Assembly (NCBI GenBank): GCA_900542395.1
Contig: UQNM01000055.1
Location: 1-14,995, forward strand
Reading direction: 5' to 3'
DNA length: 14,995 bases
DNA from: an uncultured Eubacteriales bacterium
Lineage (GTDB): Bacteria > Bacillota > Clostridia > Christensenellales > Aristaeellaceae
In this document: one piece after another, positions 6,900-14,853 of the stretch
How positions within the stretch are numbered: position 1 is the first letter of the stretch
Layout: the number at the start of each line of letters is the position of its first letter
The notes under the pieces: generated by a model
What the model was told of the DNA's origin: nothing
Databases searched by the model: none
What the model saw: only the letters and a program-made list of their open reading frames with translations
Program-made: the position numbers and the translations under genes

Positions 6900-7889
6900 T
6901 CACTTGATTTTGCCGAGTATCGCGCCGAGCTTGGCGTAATTGACCTTCACGCCGTCGTCAAGGTCGAGCGGGATGCGCATATCCGCCAGATGGTGCACCT
7001 GTTCCTCGTACTGCCCCAGCTCGATGAGCTGCTTTTCCAGCTTCTGCGCGCGCTTGCCCGCCTGCGCCTTGGCGCGCCCCTCGCCGCTCTCCTGTGCGCG
7101 GCGCGCGTCGTCGAGCTGCACGCGCAGGCGATCCTGCAATTCATGCACATAATCCATGCGGATGCGCCCGACGGTATCGCGGTCATAGCGGTGCAGATAA
7201 AACAGCGCGCGGAATGCCCCCGCCTTGCCGCTGTCGCAAAGCCAGTAAATCGGGCGTTTTTGATAGGTCTTGAGGTGGTCGGCGTAAAAATCGTTCAGGT
7301 AATAATTGCGGATGACCTCGCGCGGGGTTTCGCCCCTGCCGCCGAGGGCGGACGCGACAAACGCAAGGTTTTCTTCCAGCGTTTCCGCGCCGTAGACCTT
7401 GCGGATAAACTCGACGGTGCGCTCCGCGATATCATCCGGGAAATACGCCTCGTCGGTGATCGGCACAATGCCGTCGCTGTCCGGGTAGAAAAGCCCGAGC
7501 GACGGGTCGGCGAAATCGCAGGCCTTCGCGCCTTCCTCGATGCGCGCGCGAATCTGCGCGTCGTCCCATTCGCCGCCCGCGAAAAGCAGGCCGTCCACAT
7601 AGGGCGAGTATCGGCCGAGGATACAGCCGACGATATACGACAGCAGGCTGACGATCTCATCGCGCATGGAGAGCACATAGCGCATTTTGCGCTCTTCGTC
7701 GCTCGGTTCGTCGATGATGCGGTAAACCGTCACATCCTTATCGGCGACGTCGGGCGTGAGTTCTTCCTGCAAGCCGTAAATGTCGATGAAAATGCGGTTG
7801 AGTTCTTCTTCGTTGGCTTTGAGGGTATCAAAACGGTTTTGGCAGGTTTGCTGGTATTCGCGGTATTTGTCAGAAATCAGGCGGGACAT
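6900..7889 (-). CDS. pglX: PglX C-terminal part encoded as a separate protein
   Basis: These 329 residues match the C-terminal region of type 1 PglX, which is normally continuous with the methyltransferase and specificity region. The hallmark LKANEEELNRIFIDIYGLQ (about 23-41) is followed by the family block containing VGCILGRYS and FAGGEWDD, then PIYWLCDSGK (about 215) and the C-terminal PLDLDDGVKVNYAKL. A coiled coil is likely around 5-35 and again at about 240-290 (charged, Arg/Gln/Glu-rich). There are no methyltransferase motifs here, as expected. In intact relatives this block directly follows the segment that ends the upstream 846-residue gene, so nothing conserved seems lost. The ATG at 7889 has its own GGAG ten bases upstream. 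I infer that it pairs with the N-terminal part to rebuild a split PglX. Confidence 0.9.
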   Translation of the reverse strand: MSRLISDKYREYQQTCQNRFDTLKANEEELNRIFIDIYGLQEELTPDVADKDVTVYRIIDEPSDEERKMRYVLSMRDEIVSLLSYIVGCILGRYSPYVDGLLFAGGEWDDAQIRARIEEGAKACDFADPSLGLFYPDSDGIVPITDEAYFPDDIAERTVEFIRKVYGAETLEENLAFVASALGGRGETPREVIRNYYLNDFYADHLKTYQKRPIYWLCDSGKAGAFRALFYLHRYDRDTVGRIRMDYVHELQDRLRVQLDDARRAQESGEGRAKAQAGKRAQKLEKQLIELGQYEEQVHHLADMRIPLDLDDGVKVNYAKLGAILGKIK

Positions 7890-7899
7890 GTGGGGTCAA

Positions 7900-7903
7900 C
7901 TCC
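7900..7903 (-). promoter_or_regulatory. Ribosome binding site of the separate PglX C-terminal part
   Basis: GGAG lies ten bases before the ATG at 7889, in the 19-base gap after the membrane-protein gene. An independent initiation site argues that the downstream half of PglX is meant to be translated, and is not just the leftover of a broken gene. Confidence 0.6.
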
Positions 7904-7908
7904 ATTTC

Positions 7909-8379
7909 TTATATTTTCATTTCTTTTCTCATTTGTTGAATCATGCTGTACATCAAATCCGTTACTTTCATTCCAAGTTCATCCTCATGATTCGCAATGA
8001 TATTCGTTATTGCTTCTTCATCTTTTTCATTTATATTGAGGTCATAGTCTGATTGGTTCATACTATAAGTGCTAAAATCATCAGCAATCCCCGTCAAAAC
8101 ATCTAACAGCTTATCATAGTTTTCAATCACCTTATTGGAAGCATAAAGATGGATTTTTGCTTTATTTTCTTTTAATTGATTCAACGCGCCTTGGAATATT
8201 TTCCATTTATCATCCAACAGTTTCTCAAAAGATTCAAAAACGCTCAAATAGACTTCTTCGCGCCTATTGTAAATATGGGCTTTTATTTCCTTTTTCCGAT
8301 TCAGATGCAATGTCAAAATCGTTGTAATAGCAGATATAAATGCACTTATTATAATCTCAGATATTTTTGAGTTTTCCAT
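7909..8379 (-). CDS. Small single-pass membrane protein embedded in pglX
   Basis: A 156-residue protein with one hydrophobic segment near the N-terminus (about residues 6-26, IIISAFISAITTILTLHL). It is followed at once by RKKEIK, so by the positive-inside rule the remaining 130 residues should be cytoplasmic. That part is helical and charged (for example VYLSVFESFEKLLDDKWKIF) with no enzyme motif I can see. It overlaps the end of the upstream zinc-protein gene by 23 bases and ends 19 bases before the PglX C-terminal part, so translation is probably coupled. The start is less certain: a GGAGAGG lies rather far upstream and GCGGAAG rather close. It is AT-rich unlike the BREX core genes. I do not recognise a family. 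A membrane-anchored immune effector or BREX-tethering factor is speculation. Confidence 0.8.
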   Translation of the reverse strand: MENSKISEIIISAFISAITTILTLHLNRKKEIKAHIYNRREEVYLSVFESFEKLLDDKWKIFQGALNQLKENKAKIHLYASNKVIENYDKLLDVLTGIADDFSTYSMNQSDYDLNINEKDEEAITNIIANHEDELGMKVTDLMYSMIQQMRKEMKI

Positions 8380-8611
8380 CTTCCGCTTTCTCTACCTCTC
8401 CTTTTTCATTGAGTAAATATCGATTTCTTTTCCTACATTTTGGGCAATTCACAAAGACACAGTATCTTTCATTAATTTTCTTACCTTCCCCATATATAAC
8501 ATTTTTCGGATACTCTCCGCTCCAAATCTCGTCCTTTTTTAATATCCGCCATGTACAGTCAAATGTTGTCCCGCAAAATTCACATTTTACTGTATCCCGC
8601 TTGTATCCCAT
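8357..8611 (-). CDS. Small CxxC zinc-binding protein embedded in pglX
   Basis: An 84-residue basic protein with two widely spaced CxxC pairs, Cys10/Cys13 (KCEFCG) and Cys56/Cys59 (NCPKCR), as in a zinc ribbon or zinc finger with a 42-residue insert. An extra Cys at 19 and at 51 could also bind metal. It starts 16 bases after the stop of the PglX N-terminal part, with an AAAGGG-type ribosome site, and overlaps the next gene by 23 bases. Such small zinc proteins often bind nucleic acid or a partner protein, but nothing here proves that. I do not recognise the family. It is AT-rich like its downstream neighbour, so the two probably arrived together. Confidence 0.78.
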   Translation of the reverse strand: MGYKRDTVKCEFCGTTFDCTWRILKKDEIWSGEYPKNVIYGEGKKINERYCVFVNCPKCRKRNRYLLNEKGEVEKAEDGKLKNI

Positions 8612-8627
8612 AATACTTCGCCCTTTC

Positions 8628-11168
8628 TCATATCATCGGGTGTTTCCTAAAATCCCAACTTGTTTCAAAACTCTCGATATCACAATGTGATATATCTTTA
8701 TTTTTTCTTGTTATTTGCTCAACATATGACAAATTTTGAAATATCAAAGGCATTTGCTTTACGTTTCCAACTTCGTAATTTAAGGTTTGGCTTAATGTAT
8801 TCATTAAATATAACATAACATTTGAATTAGTAAATCCAAGGAGATAGTCCAAATTTTCTTTCGAGAAAATCGAACATCCTGCCACATCAAAAGCAGATCC
8901 AGTTGGTACATATCTCATTGAAAGGCTTCCAGATGTCACTTTCGACCAAGATATTGCCTCATGAAAATAAAGTTCTCGTGATGGAAGATGATTTCCGGTT
9001 GTACTAAGTATCTCGTAACTTTCTTTATCAAAACGAATTACACAATCTAAAAAAGCAAACCATTTTCTAAATGCGCCGCCCTTGTTATATGGTATATATT
9101 TCTTTTTACTTTTTTCAAACATTTCGTAATTACACGCATTTATATTTATATCATTCGCATTTACTTCAAACCATAATTTGAGAAAAACTTCATTGTTTCC
9201 CGTTGCCAATCCTTGTCTAGGGCTTGCATACGTTCCTATTTTTTCTGATGCTTCAAAGCATTTTCTTACATTTTCGCTCACCCAATACGCCACCGATGCC
9301 CCCGGAATCTTCTCAAAATTATCCTGCCGCGCAGAGAAGCGGTTTTGCCCATCAAGGAACATCTCTTCCTTTCCGTCTTGCGTGGTCGGTTCGATCAGCC
9401 GCGCGTACATGCCCTTGAATCCGTGAACATGCCGATTCTGCATCACAAATGCCGTCGTCTGCACGACTTCGCCGCCGATTTCTTCAAAGGCTCTCGCGCC
9501 AAGGTGCGCCATATTGACGGTATCAATCTCCATCAGTTTGGCGCGCAGTTTTTCAAAGCTGGAAAGGAACATCCAAGCATGCTGGGTAATCATCGCCAGA
9601 TAGCCGTTTGCTTTGGCATATTCCCGTCCCCGCTCCATAAACACCGCAAACAAATCGCTCTTGCTATCGGGATACTGCTTTTTCACAAACTCCGCCAGCC
9701 TTGCGCCCATGCCGCTGGAACCCATATACGGCGGATTCGTCACCACAACGTCATATTTCCGCGCCATGATTTTCGCCTGCGCGGCGAGCCTTTGCAAATT
9801 CTCCGCGTCTACGCCGAGCGCGGTTTCCCCGCCGAACGGATTTTCGCCGAGTTCATCCAGCGCATCGGCCAGCGGCTTGGGAATCGAGAGGATCGAGCCA
9901 AACTCCTTGGCGTCCTTAAACGTTTCGCGAAGCATCCGCGCGGCGCGGCGCTGTCCGTCGCTCCACGCGGGGCTGTCGTTGGGGTTTCCGTTCCATTCAG
10001 CGACGGCGCAGACGTGCGGCTGAACGCCGCGGCGGAGGAAGCGGCGGTCATGTTCGCAGGCCTTCATCATCAGCGCGAAATACGCCAGTTGGGCGGCGCG
10101 GTCGTCGATATCCAGCCCGTAGAGGTTGTTTTCGATGATGGCGCTCACCGCGTCGCGGTCGGTATAGCCCTGCGTGCGATAAATCTCCATCAGCACATCA
10201 AACGCATACACGAGGATATGTCCCGAACCCATGCAGGGGTCGAGCAGGCGGATCTCTTCGGGCTGGATTCGGCTCTCCTGCGCGCGAATCTGCGCAAGCT
10301 GCGCGGCGACCTGCGGCTCCTGCTCGGCTTCATCCATGTAATAGCGCCAGCGCCGGCGAAGCGCAGGGTCGTCGTGTCCTTCCATCCAGAGGCGGCCGAG
10401 GCTGTTTTCCACCATGTAGCGGACGATCCATTCGGGCGTGAAAAGCTGGGTCGCCGCGCCGATGCGCTCCTTGGTGATCTTGACGTTCTTTTTCAGCAGC
10501 TCAAAGGTTTCGTTCTTGAGTTCGGTGTTGTAATACTGATACAGCCATCCGATCACCTGAATATCCGCCCAATTTTCCGCGTCCACCGCCGCCAGCATCG
10601 CCAGCACGGAATCCTCCCGCAGCAGCCCGTCGGGGAAGAGCAGTTCCGTGTAATCGCTGATGGGCTCGAACATCTGCGGCAGCACGTCCGAAAGCTGATT
10701 GCACAGCGCGATCAGCAGTTCGGTATAGAGCATTTCGGTTCGGTTGCCCTCCAGCAGCTCGACGACGTTGGAAAAATCCACGCCGTCCAGCTCGACGTTC
10801 TGCGCCTGCCGCACCAGCTCAGGCAGCGCGCCGGGCGCGTCCGGCAGCACGCGCACGGAGACGGGCAGCAGGTTATGCTCCTGCATATAGCGCAGCGCGA
10901 TGAAGCGGTTGAACCACGTGTAGGCGGTTTCTTCCATCACCTGATCGTAGCCGCGGCCTTGGATGCGCGTCAGCAGCGCGTCGCGCTGGTTGATTTCCGT
11001 CTGCGAGAGCAGCGCCCCGCCGAGCGTCTGAACCATTTTGGAGGGGATGACCGCGCCGCCCGCGCAGGTCTTTTCGTCAATGCCGAACCCCCGCGCGCGA
11101 TCCTTCACGCGCTCGATGAGCGCCACGCGCGCGGCGACGGCGAAATTTTTGAGCTGGGTCTTGTTCAT
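8628..11168 (-). CDS. pglX: PglX N-terminal part: adenine methyltransferase and specificity region
   Basis: An 846-residue protein carrying the catalytic part of type 1 BREX PglX, which methylates an N6-adenine in a short host sequence to mark self. It has TPEWIVRYMVENSLG (about 244-258), SAM-binding motif I DPCMGSG (310-316) and the catalytic NPPY (478-481) followed by MGSSGMG. From about residue 585 to the end lies the expected target-recognition region. Family PglX proteins are about 1200 residues, so about 330 are missing here and occur as a separate gene at 6900-7889. The protein ends in SFETSWDFRKHPMI, the segment that normally leads into the C-terminal block. The ATG at 11168 has GGGAGG about nine bases upstream. 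The codons after about residue 620 are AT-rich, so the specificity region seems imported. The catalytic motifs are intact. Confidence 0.93.
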   Translation of the reverse strand: MNKTQLKNFAVAARVALIERVKDRARGFGIDEKTCAGGAVIPSKMVQTLGGALLSQTEINQRDALLTRIQGRGYDQVMEETAYTWFNRFIALRYMQEHNLLPVSVRVLPDAPGALPELVRQAQNVELDGVDFSNVVELLEGNRTEMLYTELLIALCNQLSDVLPQMFEPISDYTELLFPDGLLREDSVLAMLAAVDAENWADIQVIGWLYQYYNTELKNETFELLKKNVKITKERIGAATQLFTPEWIVRYMVENSLGRLWMEGHDDPALRRRWRYYMDEAEQEPQVAAQLAQIRAQESRIQPEEIRLLDPCMGSGHILVYAFDVLMEIYRTQGYTDRDAVSAIIENNLYGLDIDDRAAQLAYFALMMKACEHDRRFLRRGVQPHVCAVAEWNGNPNDSPAWSDGQRRAARMLRETFKDAKEFGSILSIPKPLADALDELGENPFGGETALGVDAENLQRLAAQAKIMARKYDVVVTNPPYMGSSGMGARLAEFVKKQYPDSKSDLFAVFMERGREYAKANGYLAMITQHAWMFLSSFEKLRAKLMEIDTVNMAHLGARAFEEIGGEVVQTTAFVMQNRHVHGFKGMYARLIEPTTQDGKEEMFLDGQNRFSARQDNFEKIPGASVAYWVSENVRKCFEASEKIGTYASPRQGLATGNNEVFLKLWFEVNANDININACNYEMFEKSKKKYIPYNKGGAFRKWFAFLDCVIRFDKESYEILSTTGNHLPSRELYFHEAISWSKVTSGSLSMRYVPTGSAFDVAGCSIFSKENLDYLLGFTNSNVMLYLMNTLSQTLNYEVGNVKQMPLIFQNLSYVEQITRKNKDISHCDIESFETSWDFRKHPMI

Positions 11169-11191
11169 GATGGAAACCTCCCTGGTATTCT

Positions 11192-11325
11192 GCCCTCTCA
11201 GTCAGCCTTCGGCTGACAGCTCTCCCAAGGGGAGAGCCAAGGATATTGCGCTCTGTTCTTTTTTCCAGCAGCCCCCTTGCCTCCCACTCCGGGGAAGGTG
11301 TCCGTCGTAGACGGACGGAGAGGGC
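11192..11325. repeat. Inverted-repeat element (MITE- or REP-like) between brxC and pglX
   Basis: A 134-bp stretch starts with GCCCTCTCAGTC and ends with the complement of GCCCTCTCCGTC, so its ends are imperfect inverted repeats. Each end folds further. GTCAGCC/GGCTGAC (11201-11217) and CTCTCCC/GGGAGAG (11220-11236) lie on one side. GTCCGTC/GACGGAC (11300-11316) and an imperfect CTCCCACTCCGGGGAAG-type hairpin lie on the other. The centre is AT-rich with TTCTTTTTT (11256-11264). It fills nearly the whole gap between the brxC stop (11331) and the pglX ribosome site, the only large gap in the operon. Similar palindromic elements are scattered through many clostridial genomes. It may attenuate or process the mRNA between the two genes. 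Confidence 0.75.
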
Positions 11326-11330
11326 TTGCT

Positions 11331-14300
11331 TTAATTCATCTGTATCGCGTCGTTCTCCGCAAGCTCCTGCAAGAGCTTCTGTTTCAGCTGCTCCACATAA
11401 TCCTCGATCTCCGCCGCGCTGCTCAGCCGCTTCTGCGGCAGCACGTCGTAGCGGCGGATGGTCTTGACGCGCAGGCCCTGCGTGCTCTGCCCGCGCAGCC
11501 CCGCCAAAAGCTGCTCCAGCCGCCTGCACTGGCCGTCGCGATAGGTGAAAATCTGGGTGATGATCGCGTCCAGCTCGACGGGGCTCTCCGCTTCCAGCGC
11601 GCGCGCCTTGAAGGCTTCGAGCTGCTCGTCGATTTTGCGGATGTCGCCGCGCAGCTCCGGCTCGTCCCCGGCGAGGGTATGCACGTCGCCGCGCGCCTGA
11701 ACGACGGTTTCCTCCACGCGGGCGCGGCGCGCGTCGCTGATGCGCGCGTAGGCCTGCTGAACGGCGGCTTTCAGCTCGGGCAGCCGCCTGACCTCGCGAT
11801 AGGGGCGCTGCATCTGGATGATGGCGCGGATGGCCTTTGCGGCTTCCACCGCCTGCGGCTCGTCAGCGAAATAATGGCTGTCGCGCTCGGCCTGTTCGCT
11901 CAGGCGAACCGCGTCGCGGAACACGCCCGCCTGATTTTTGAAGAAGAAATCGACCTCCGCGAAGTCCTCCTTCCAGTCGAGCAGCTCGTCCTCCGCGCGG
12001 GTGAAGGCTTCGAGCATCGCCACGTTGTCGCCGCGCCGGTCGAGGATGCCGCCGATCAGCGTCATGCCCTGCTCCACGACGGCCTTGCCCGGATAGGGGG
12101 TCGCGCCCTGATACTGCGCCAGCAGCGCGCCGCACTGTTTCTTTCGCTCGCTCAGCAGCGAGACGATCTGCCCGCAGAGGTTTTCCTCGTCCTGCTTGAT
12201 ATCCATCGTGTCAAACAGCTCGACCGCCTGCGCGCGCGCCTTTTTCATCAGCGCGTCGGACGGAGTGACGCGCAGCCGAACGATGGTCTTATCCATATCG
12301 GCGCGCCTTCTCAGGCAGTCCACCGCGCGGCGCTCGGCGTAGGGAATCGCCAGATTGTCGCGGATGAGCTGCAATTTCTGCGCGCGCATCAGCGCCGCGA
12401 TCAGCGCCGCGACGTCGATTTCCCGCCAGCCGTAGGGCGCGGCCTGATAGCGCCGCTGTATCTCGCCGACGGTGACGGCGATGTGCTGCCGTTCGCGCAC
12501 CTCCATAAACTGGCGGATCTCGTCGAGCGCCTGCGCATTGGGCGCGTCCACGCCGAGCATGGTTTCCTGCTGGTTTTCGCCGGTGAGGATGCGGCGGATG
12601 TCCTCGTCGCCCTGCGCAAACGTGGTCACAAAGTTCAGCTTGCTGTAAACGTCCTCGATCAGGTAGCCCATCGCCTGATCCAGCGCGTCCTTGACGTTCT
12701 GCGCGCGGATGTTCATCCGCTCGCCCGCGATGTAGAACGCGCCCTTGACGATGGCCTCGCGGAGCAGCGTCGCGGCGGTTCTTTCGCGCTCGCGCGCCTC
12801 ACTCTGCCGCGCCTGAATGATCTTGCGGATGGCCTCGGGGAGCTGGCTGACGTTGCGGCTCTTGACGTATTTCGCGATGCGCAGCGCTTCGGCGATTTCG
12901 TTGTAATAGCCGTTGCCGTCCAGCAGCACGATGGCCTCGCTGTTCGCGCGGGATTGCAGGCGCAGGCTGCTATCGCCGCTCTCCGCCAAATCGGATTCGG
13001 CGGTCACGATGCGCAGACGGATGCCGCCGATCTGCTGGCCGCGGATGCCGTTGTCCACCATCTGGTCGTAGGTGAAATCGTAGCGGTTCTTGTAGCGGTA
13101 TTTTTTGCCGGGGTAAAGATCGCCGAACACCGTTTCGCCGATTTTGCCGATGATTTCGGTCGGATCGACGAGCGTGCGGCGGATGTCGTTGTTGATTTCC
13201 TGCTCCTCGTCGGTCAGGAAGAGATAGATTTCGCCGTTGCGGGAGACGTAGTTTTCATGCACCAGCCTGTCAAGCGCCTGCTGAATGTCGCGGCGCATGG
13301 TGATTTTGTCGTCGTGTACGTCGGATATCATCAGTGTACAGAGGTTTTCCAGATTGCCCGCCATGCCGTCCACATAGCGGATGAGGAACAGCAGCTTGAG
13401 GATATCCACGTCCCCGCGCTTCAGGCCGTCGCCCGCCGCCGCGTCGCGCTCCGCCCTGTCGATCACGCGGCGGACAGCGCCATCCAAAAACGTGTGTACC
13501 GTGTCGTAAAAGCGATAGAACGGGACGAACGCGCGCTCGTCGCAGCCCTGCATACTCTGCGCCGCCTCCTGAAACGCGGAGAGCATGGAGCGTTCGCCGC
13601 CGGAGAGATGCTTGCCGGAAGAGCCGCTCTTTCGCACCTGCACCAGCACATCCTGAAGCAGGCGGAATTGATACGGCACAAACGGATAAGCCTCCACAAA
13701 CTCCTCTTCCGCGCCGTAACCCTTCATATCCGCGGGCGTGTCCTTGGCGAAGCTGAACAGGTTGCGCATCACCGAGGCATTCTGATGATAGGTCATCCGA
13801 AGCAGCTCCGCCGCCGCGTCGTTTTTCGCCAGAATACGCCGCTTGATGACCTCGTCCACCGATGCGGAGGACAGGCTCAGCCGCGTGTTGAAGCGCCCCT
13901 GTATCTTGGAAAAATCGTTGCCCTTGACGTGCGTCACCGCGTCGATGTCCTCCTGACTGGTGACGATGACCCACACCTTGCCCTTGCAGCGCGAACCCAG
14001 CTCCTCCACCAGCGTCTGCAAATTGAGCATCATGCCGGAATTGTCGCCGATGTATTGCCCGATTTCATCGACCAGGAACACGAGATGGAAATTCGGCGCT
14101 TTGCCGTCCACATATTCCGCAATTTCGCGCCCCAGCCGCTCGATGCTCATCTCGGCGGTCTCTTCGCCGTTGAACCAGTTGCGCGCGGCGTTCTCGCTCA
14201 TGCCCGCCGTCCGGGTCAGCGCGGCGACCACGTCGTCCTCCCAAAACGCGAAGGCTTCCCGCGCGGTTGCCCACGGCTCGGTGTTGACGGCCTCAAACGC

Positions 14301-14852
14301 CGCCTTGAACGCCTCCAGCCTGCCCTGCCTGTCCAGAAAGCGTTCCAGCGCCGCAACCTTCATGTCGTCGCCGTAATAGCCGCAATGCTCGTAAAACACC
14401 TTCGTAAATACCCGCAGAATGGCGTCCTGATCCTTGCCCATCGGCGATTTCGCGTCGATGTTGAACAGAATCGTCTCCGTCGGCACTTCGCTCACCCGGC
14501 GCATCATCGCGTAGCGCAGCGGATCAAAGCTAAATTTATCCTCAAAATAGTCGATGGCGCACTTCCCGCCGATTTCCTCGTTGGCCAGCAGATACGATAA
14601 GATCTTGAGGAAATGCGATTTGCCGCTTCCGAAAAAGCCGCTGATCCATACGCCCATCTGGTCGGTCGCGCCGTCCACGCTTTGCTCATAGTGGTCGTAA
14701 AAGGAGCCGAAATGCTTGCGCAGTTCGCGCGTGATGACATATTCCTCCAGCTCCTGCCGACGGTTTTCGTCGTCCGTCTGCATGACCTTAATCACGCCGT
14801 TGATTTGCCTGTCGATGTCCTTTTGAAACATGTCGTAAATCTTCATTTGCAT
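11331..14852 (-). CDS. brxC: BREX type 1 BrxC, AAA+ ATPase
   Basis: BrxC is the large P-loop ATPase of type 1 BREX, essential for defence and thought to act with BrxB, PglX and PglZ on DNA. At 1173 residues it is about family length. Walker A is GFFGSGKSHF (72-81), Walker B is LVFLVDEIGQYIG (about 257-269), and a sensor-like strand KVWVIVTSQEDID follows at about 292-304. The C-terminal half is long, charged and largely helical, with likely coiled coils after about residue 900. The start is firm: AAAGGATGAC precedes the ATG at 14852, which lies one base after the brxB stop (TGA-C-ATG), so translation is coupled to brxB. The gene looks intact and has the GC-rich composition of the core operon. 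Confidence 0.95.
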   Translation of the reverse strand: MQMKIYDMFQKDIDRQINGVIKVMQTDDENRRQELEEYVITRELRKHFGSFYDHYEQSVDGATDQMGVWISGFFGSGKSHFLKILSYLLANEEIGGKCAIDYFEDKFSFDPLRYAMMRRVSEVPTETILFNIDAKSPMGKDQDAILRVFTKVFYEHCGYYGDDMKVAALERFLDRQGRLEAFKAAFEAVNTEPWATAREAFAFWEDDVVAALTRTAGMSENAARNWFNGEETAEMSIERLGREIAEYVDGKAPNFHLVFLVDEIGQYIGDNSGMMLNLQTLVEELGSRCKGKVWVIVTSQEDIDAVTHVKGNDFSKIQGRFNTRLSLSSASVDEVIKRRILAKNDAAAELLRMTYHQNASVMRNLFSFAKDTPADMKGYGAEEEFVEAYPFVPYQFRLLQDVLVQVRKSGSSGKHLSGGERSMLSAFQEAAQSMQGCDERAFVPFYRFYDTVHTFLDGAVRRVIDRAERDAAAGDGLKRGDVDILKLLFLIRYVDGMAGNLENLCTLMISDVHDDKITMRRDIQQALDRLVHENYVSRNGEIYLFLTDEEQEINNDIRRTLVDPTEIIGKIGETVFGDLYPGKKYRYKNRYDFTYDQMVDNGIRGQQIGGIRLRIVTAESDLAESGDSSLRLQSRANSEAIVLLDGNGYYNEIAEALRIAKYVKSRNVSQLPEAIRKIIQARQSEARERERTAATLLREAIVKGAFYIAGERMNIRAQNVKDALDQAMGYLIEDVYSKLNFVTTFAQGDEDIRRILTGENQQETMLGVDAPNAQALDEIRQFMEVRERQHIAVTVGEIQRRYQAAPYGWREIDVAALIAALMRAQKLQLIRDNLAIPYAERRAVDCLRRRADMDKTIVRLRVTPSDALMKKARAQAVELFDTMDIKQDEENLCGQIVSLLSERKKQCGALLAQYQGATPYPGKAVVEQGMTLIGGILDRRGDNVAMLEAFTRAEDELLDWKEDFAEVDFFFKNQAGVFRDAVRLSEQAERDSHYFADEPQAVEAAKAIRAIIQMQRPYREVRRLPELKAAVQQAYARISDARRARVEETVVQARGDVHTLAGDEPELRGDIRKIDEQLEAFKARALEAESPVELDAIITQIFTYRDGQCRRLEQLLAGLRGQSTQGLRVKTIRRYDVLPQKRLSSAAEIEDYVEQLKQKLLQELAENDAIQMN

Positions 14853-14853
14853 G

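Larger units (their letters stand above)
7909..9310. other. AT-rich block: PglX specificity region plus two cargo genes
   Basis: Base composition changes visibly near 9310 (inside pglX, at about residue 620) and again near 7900. Between these points the DNA is AT-rich with long A and T runs; on both sides it is GC-rich BREX core sequence. The block covers the PglX region expected to recognise the target site and both embedded small genes, then stops where the conserved PglX C-terminal part begins. It looks like one horizontally exchanged module. The boundaries are by eye, good to about 50 bases. Confidence 0.7.

Noticed and set aside
3985..6939. 984-codon open frame on the plus strand opposite pglZ
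   Set aside because: It is a mirror of GC-rich codons of pglZ and brxL, with His/Arg/Leu-rich low-complexity translation and no domain. pglZ on the other strand has clear motifs and ribosome sites.
7909..8627. Intron or intein as the explanation of the split PglX
   Set aside because: The inserted DNA encodes two ordinary small proteins with starts and stops. There is no intein splicing motif at the PglX ends, no visible reverse transcriptase or homing endonuclease, and the downstream half has its own start codon and ribosome site.
7909..9310. Invertible phase-variation cassette for PglX, as known in some lactobacilli
   Set aside because: I saw no long inverted repeats at the block borders, no second specificity segment and no recombinase gene in the window. 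It could still exist outside.
9345..11216. 623-codon open frame on the plus strand opposite pglX
   Set aside because: It is antisense to the conserved methyltransferase motifs, has biased composition and no ribosome site. Tellingly, it ends where the DNA becomes AT-rich.
11277..14600. 1107-codon open frame on the plus strand opposite brxC
   Set aside because: It is a shadow of brxC, runs across the intergenic repeat, has no family motifs, and is explained by GC-rich third positions.
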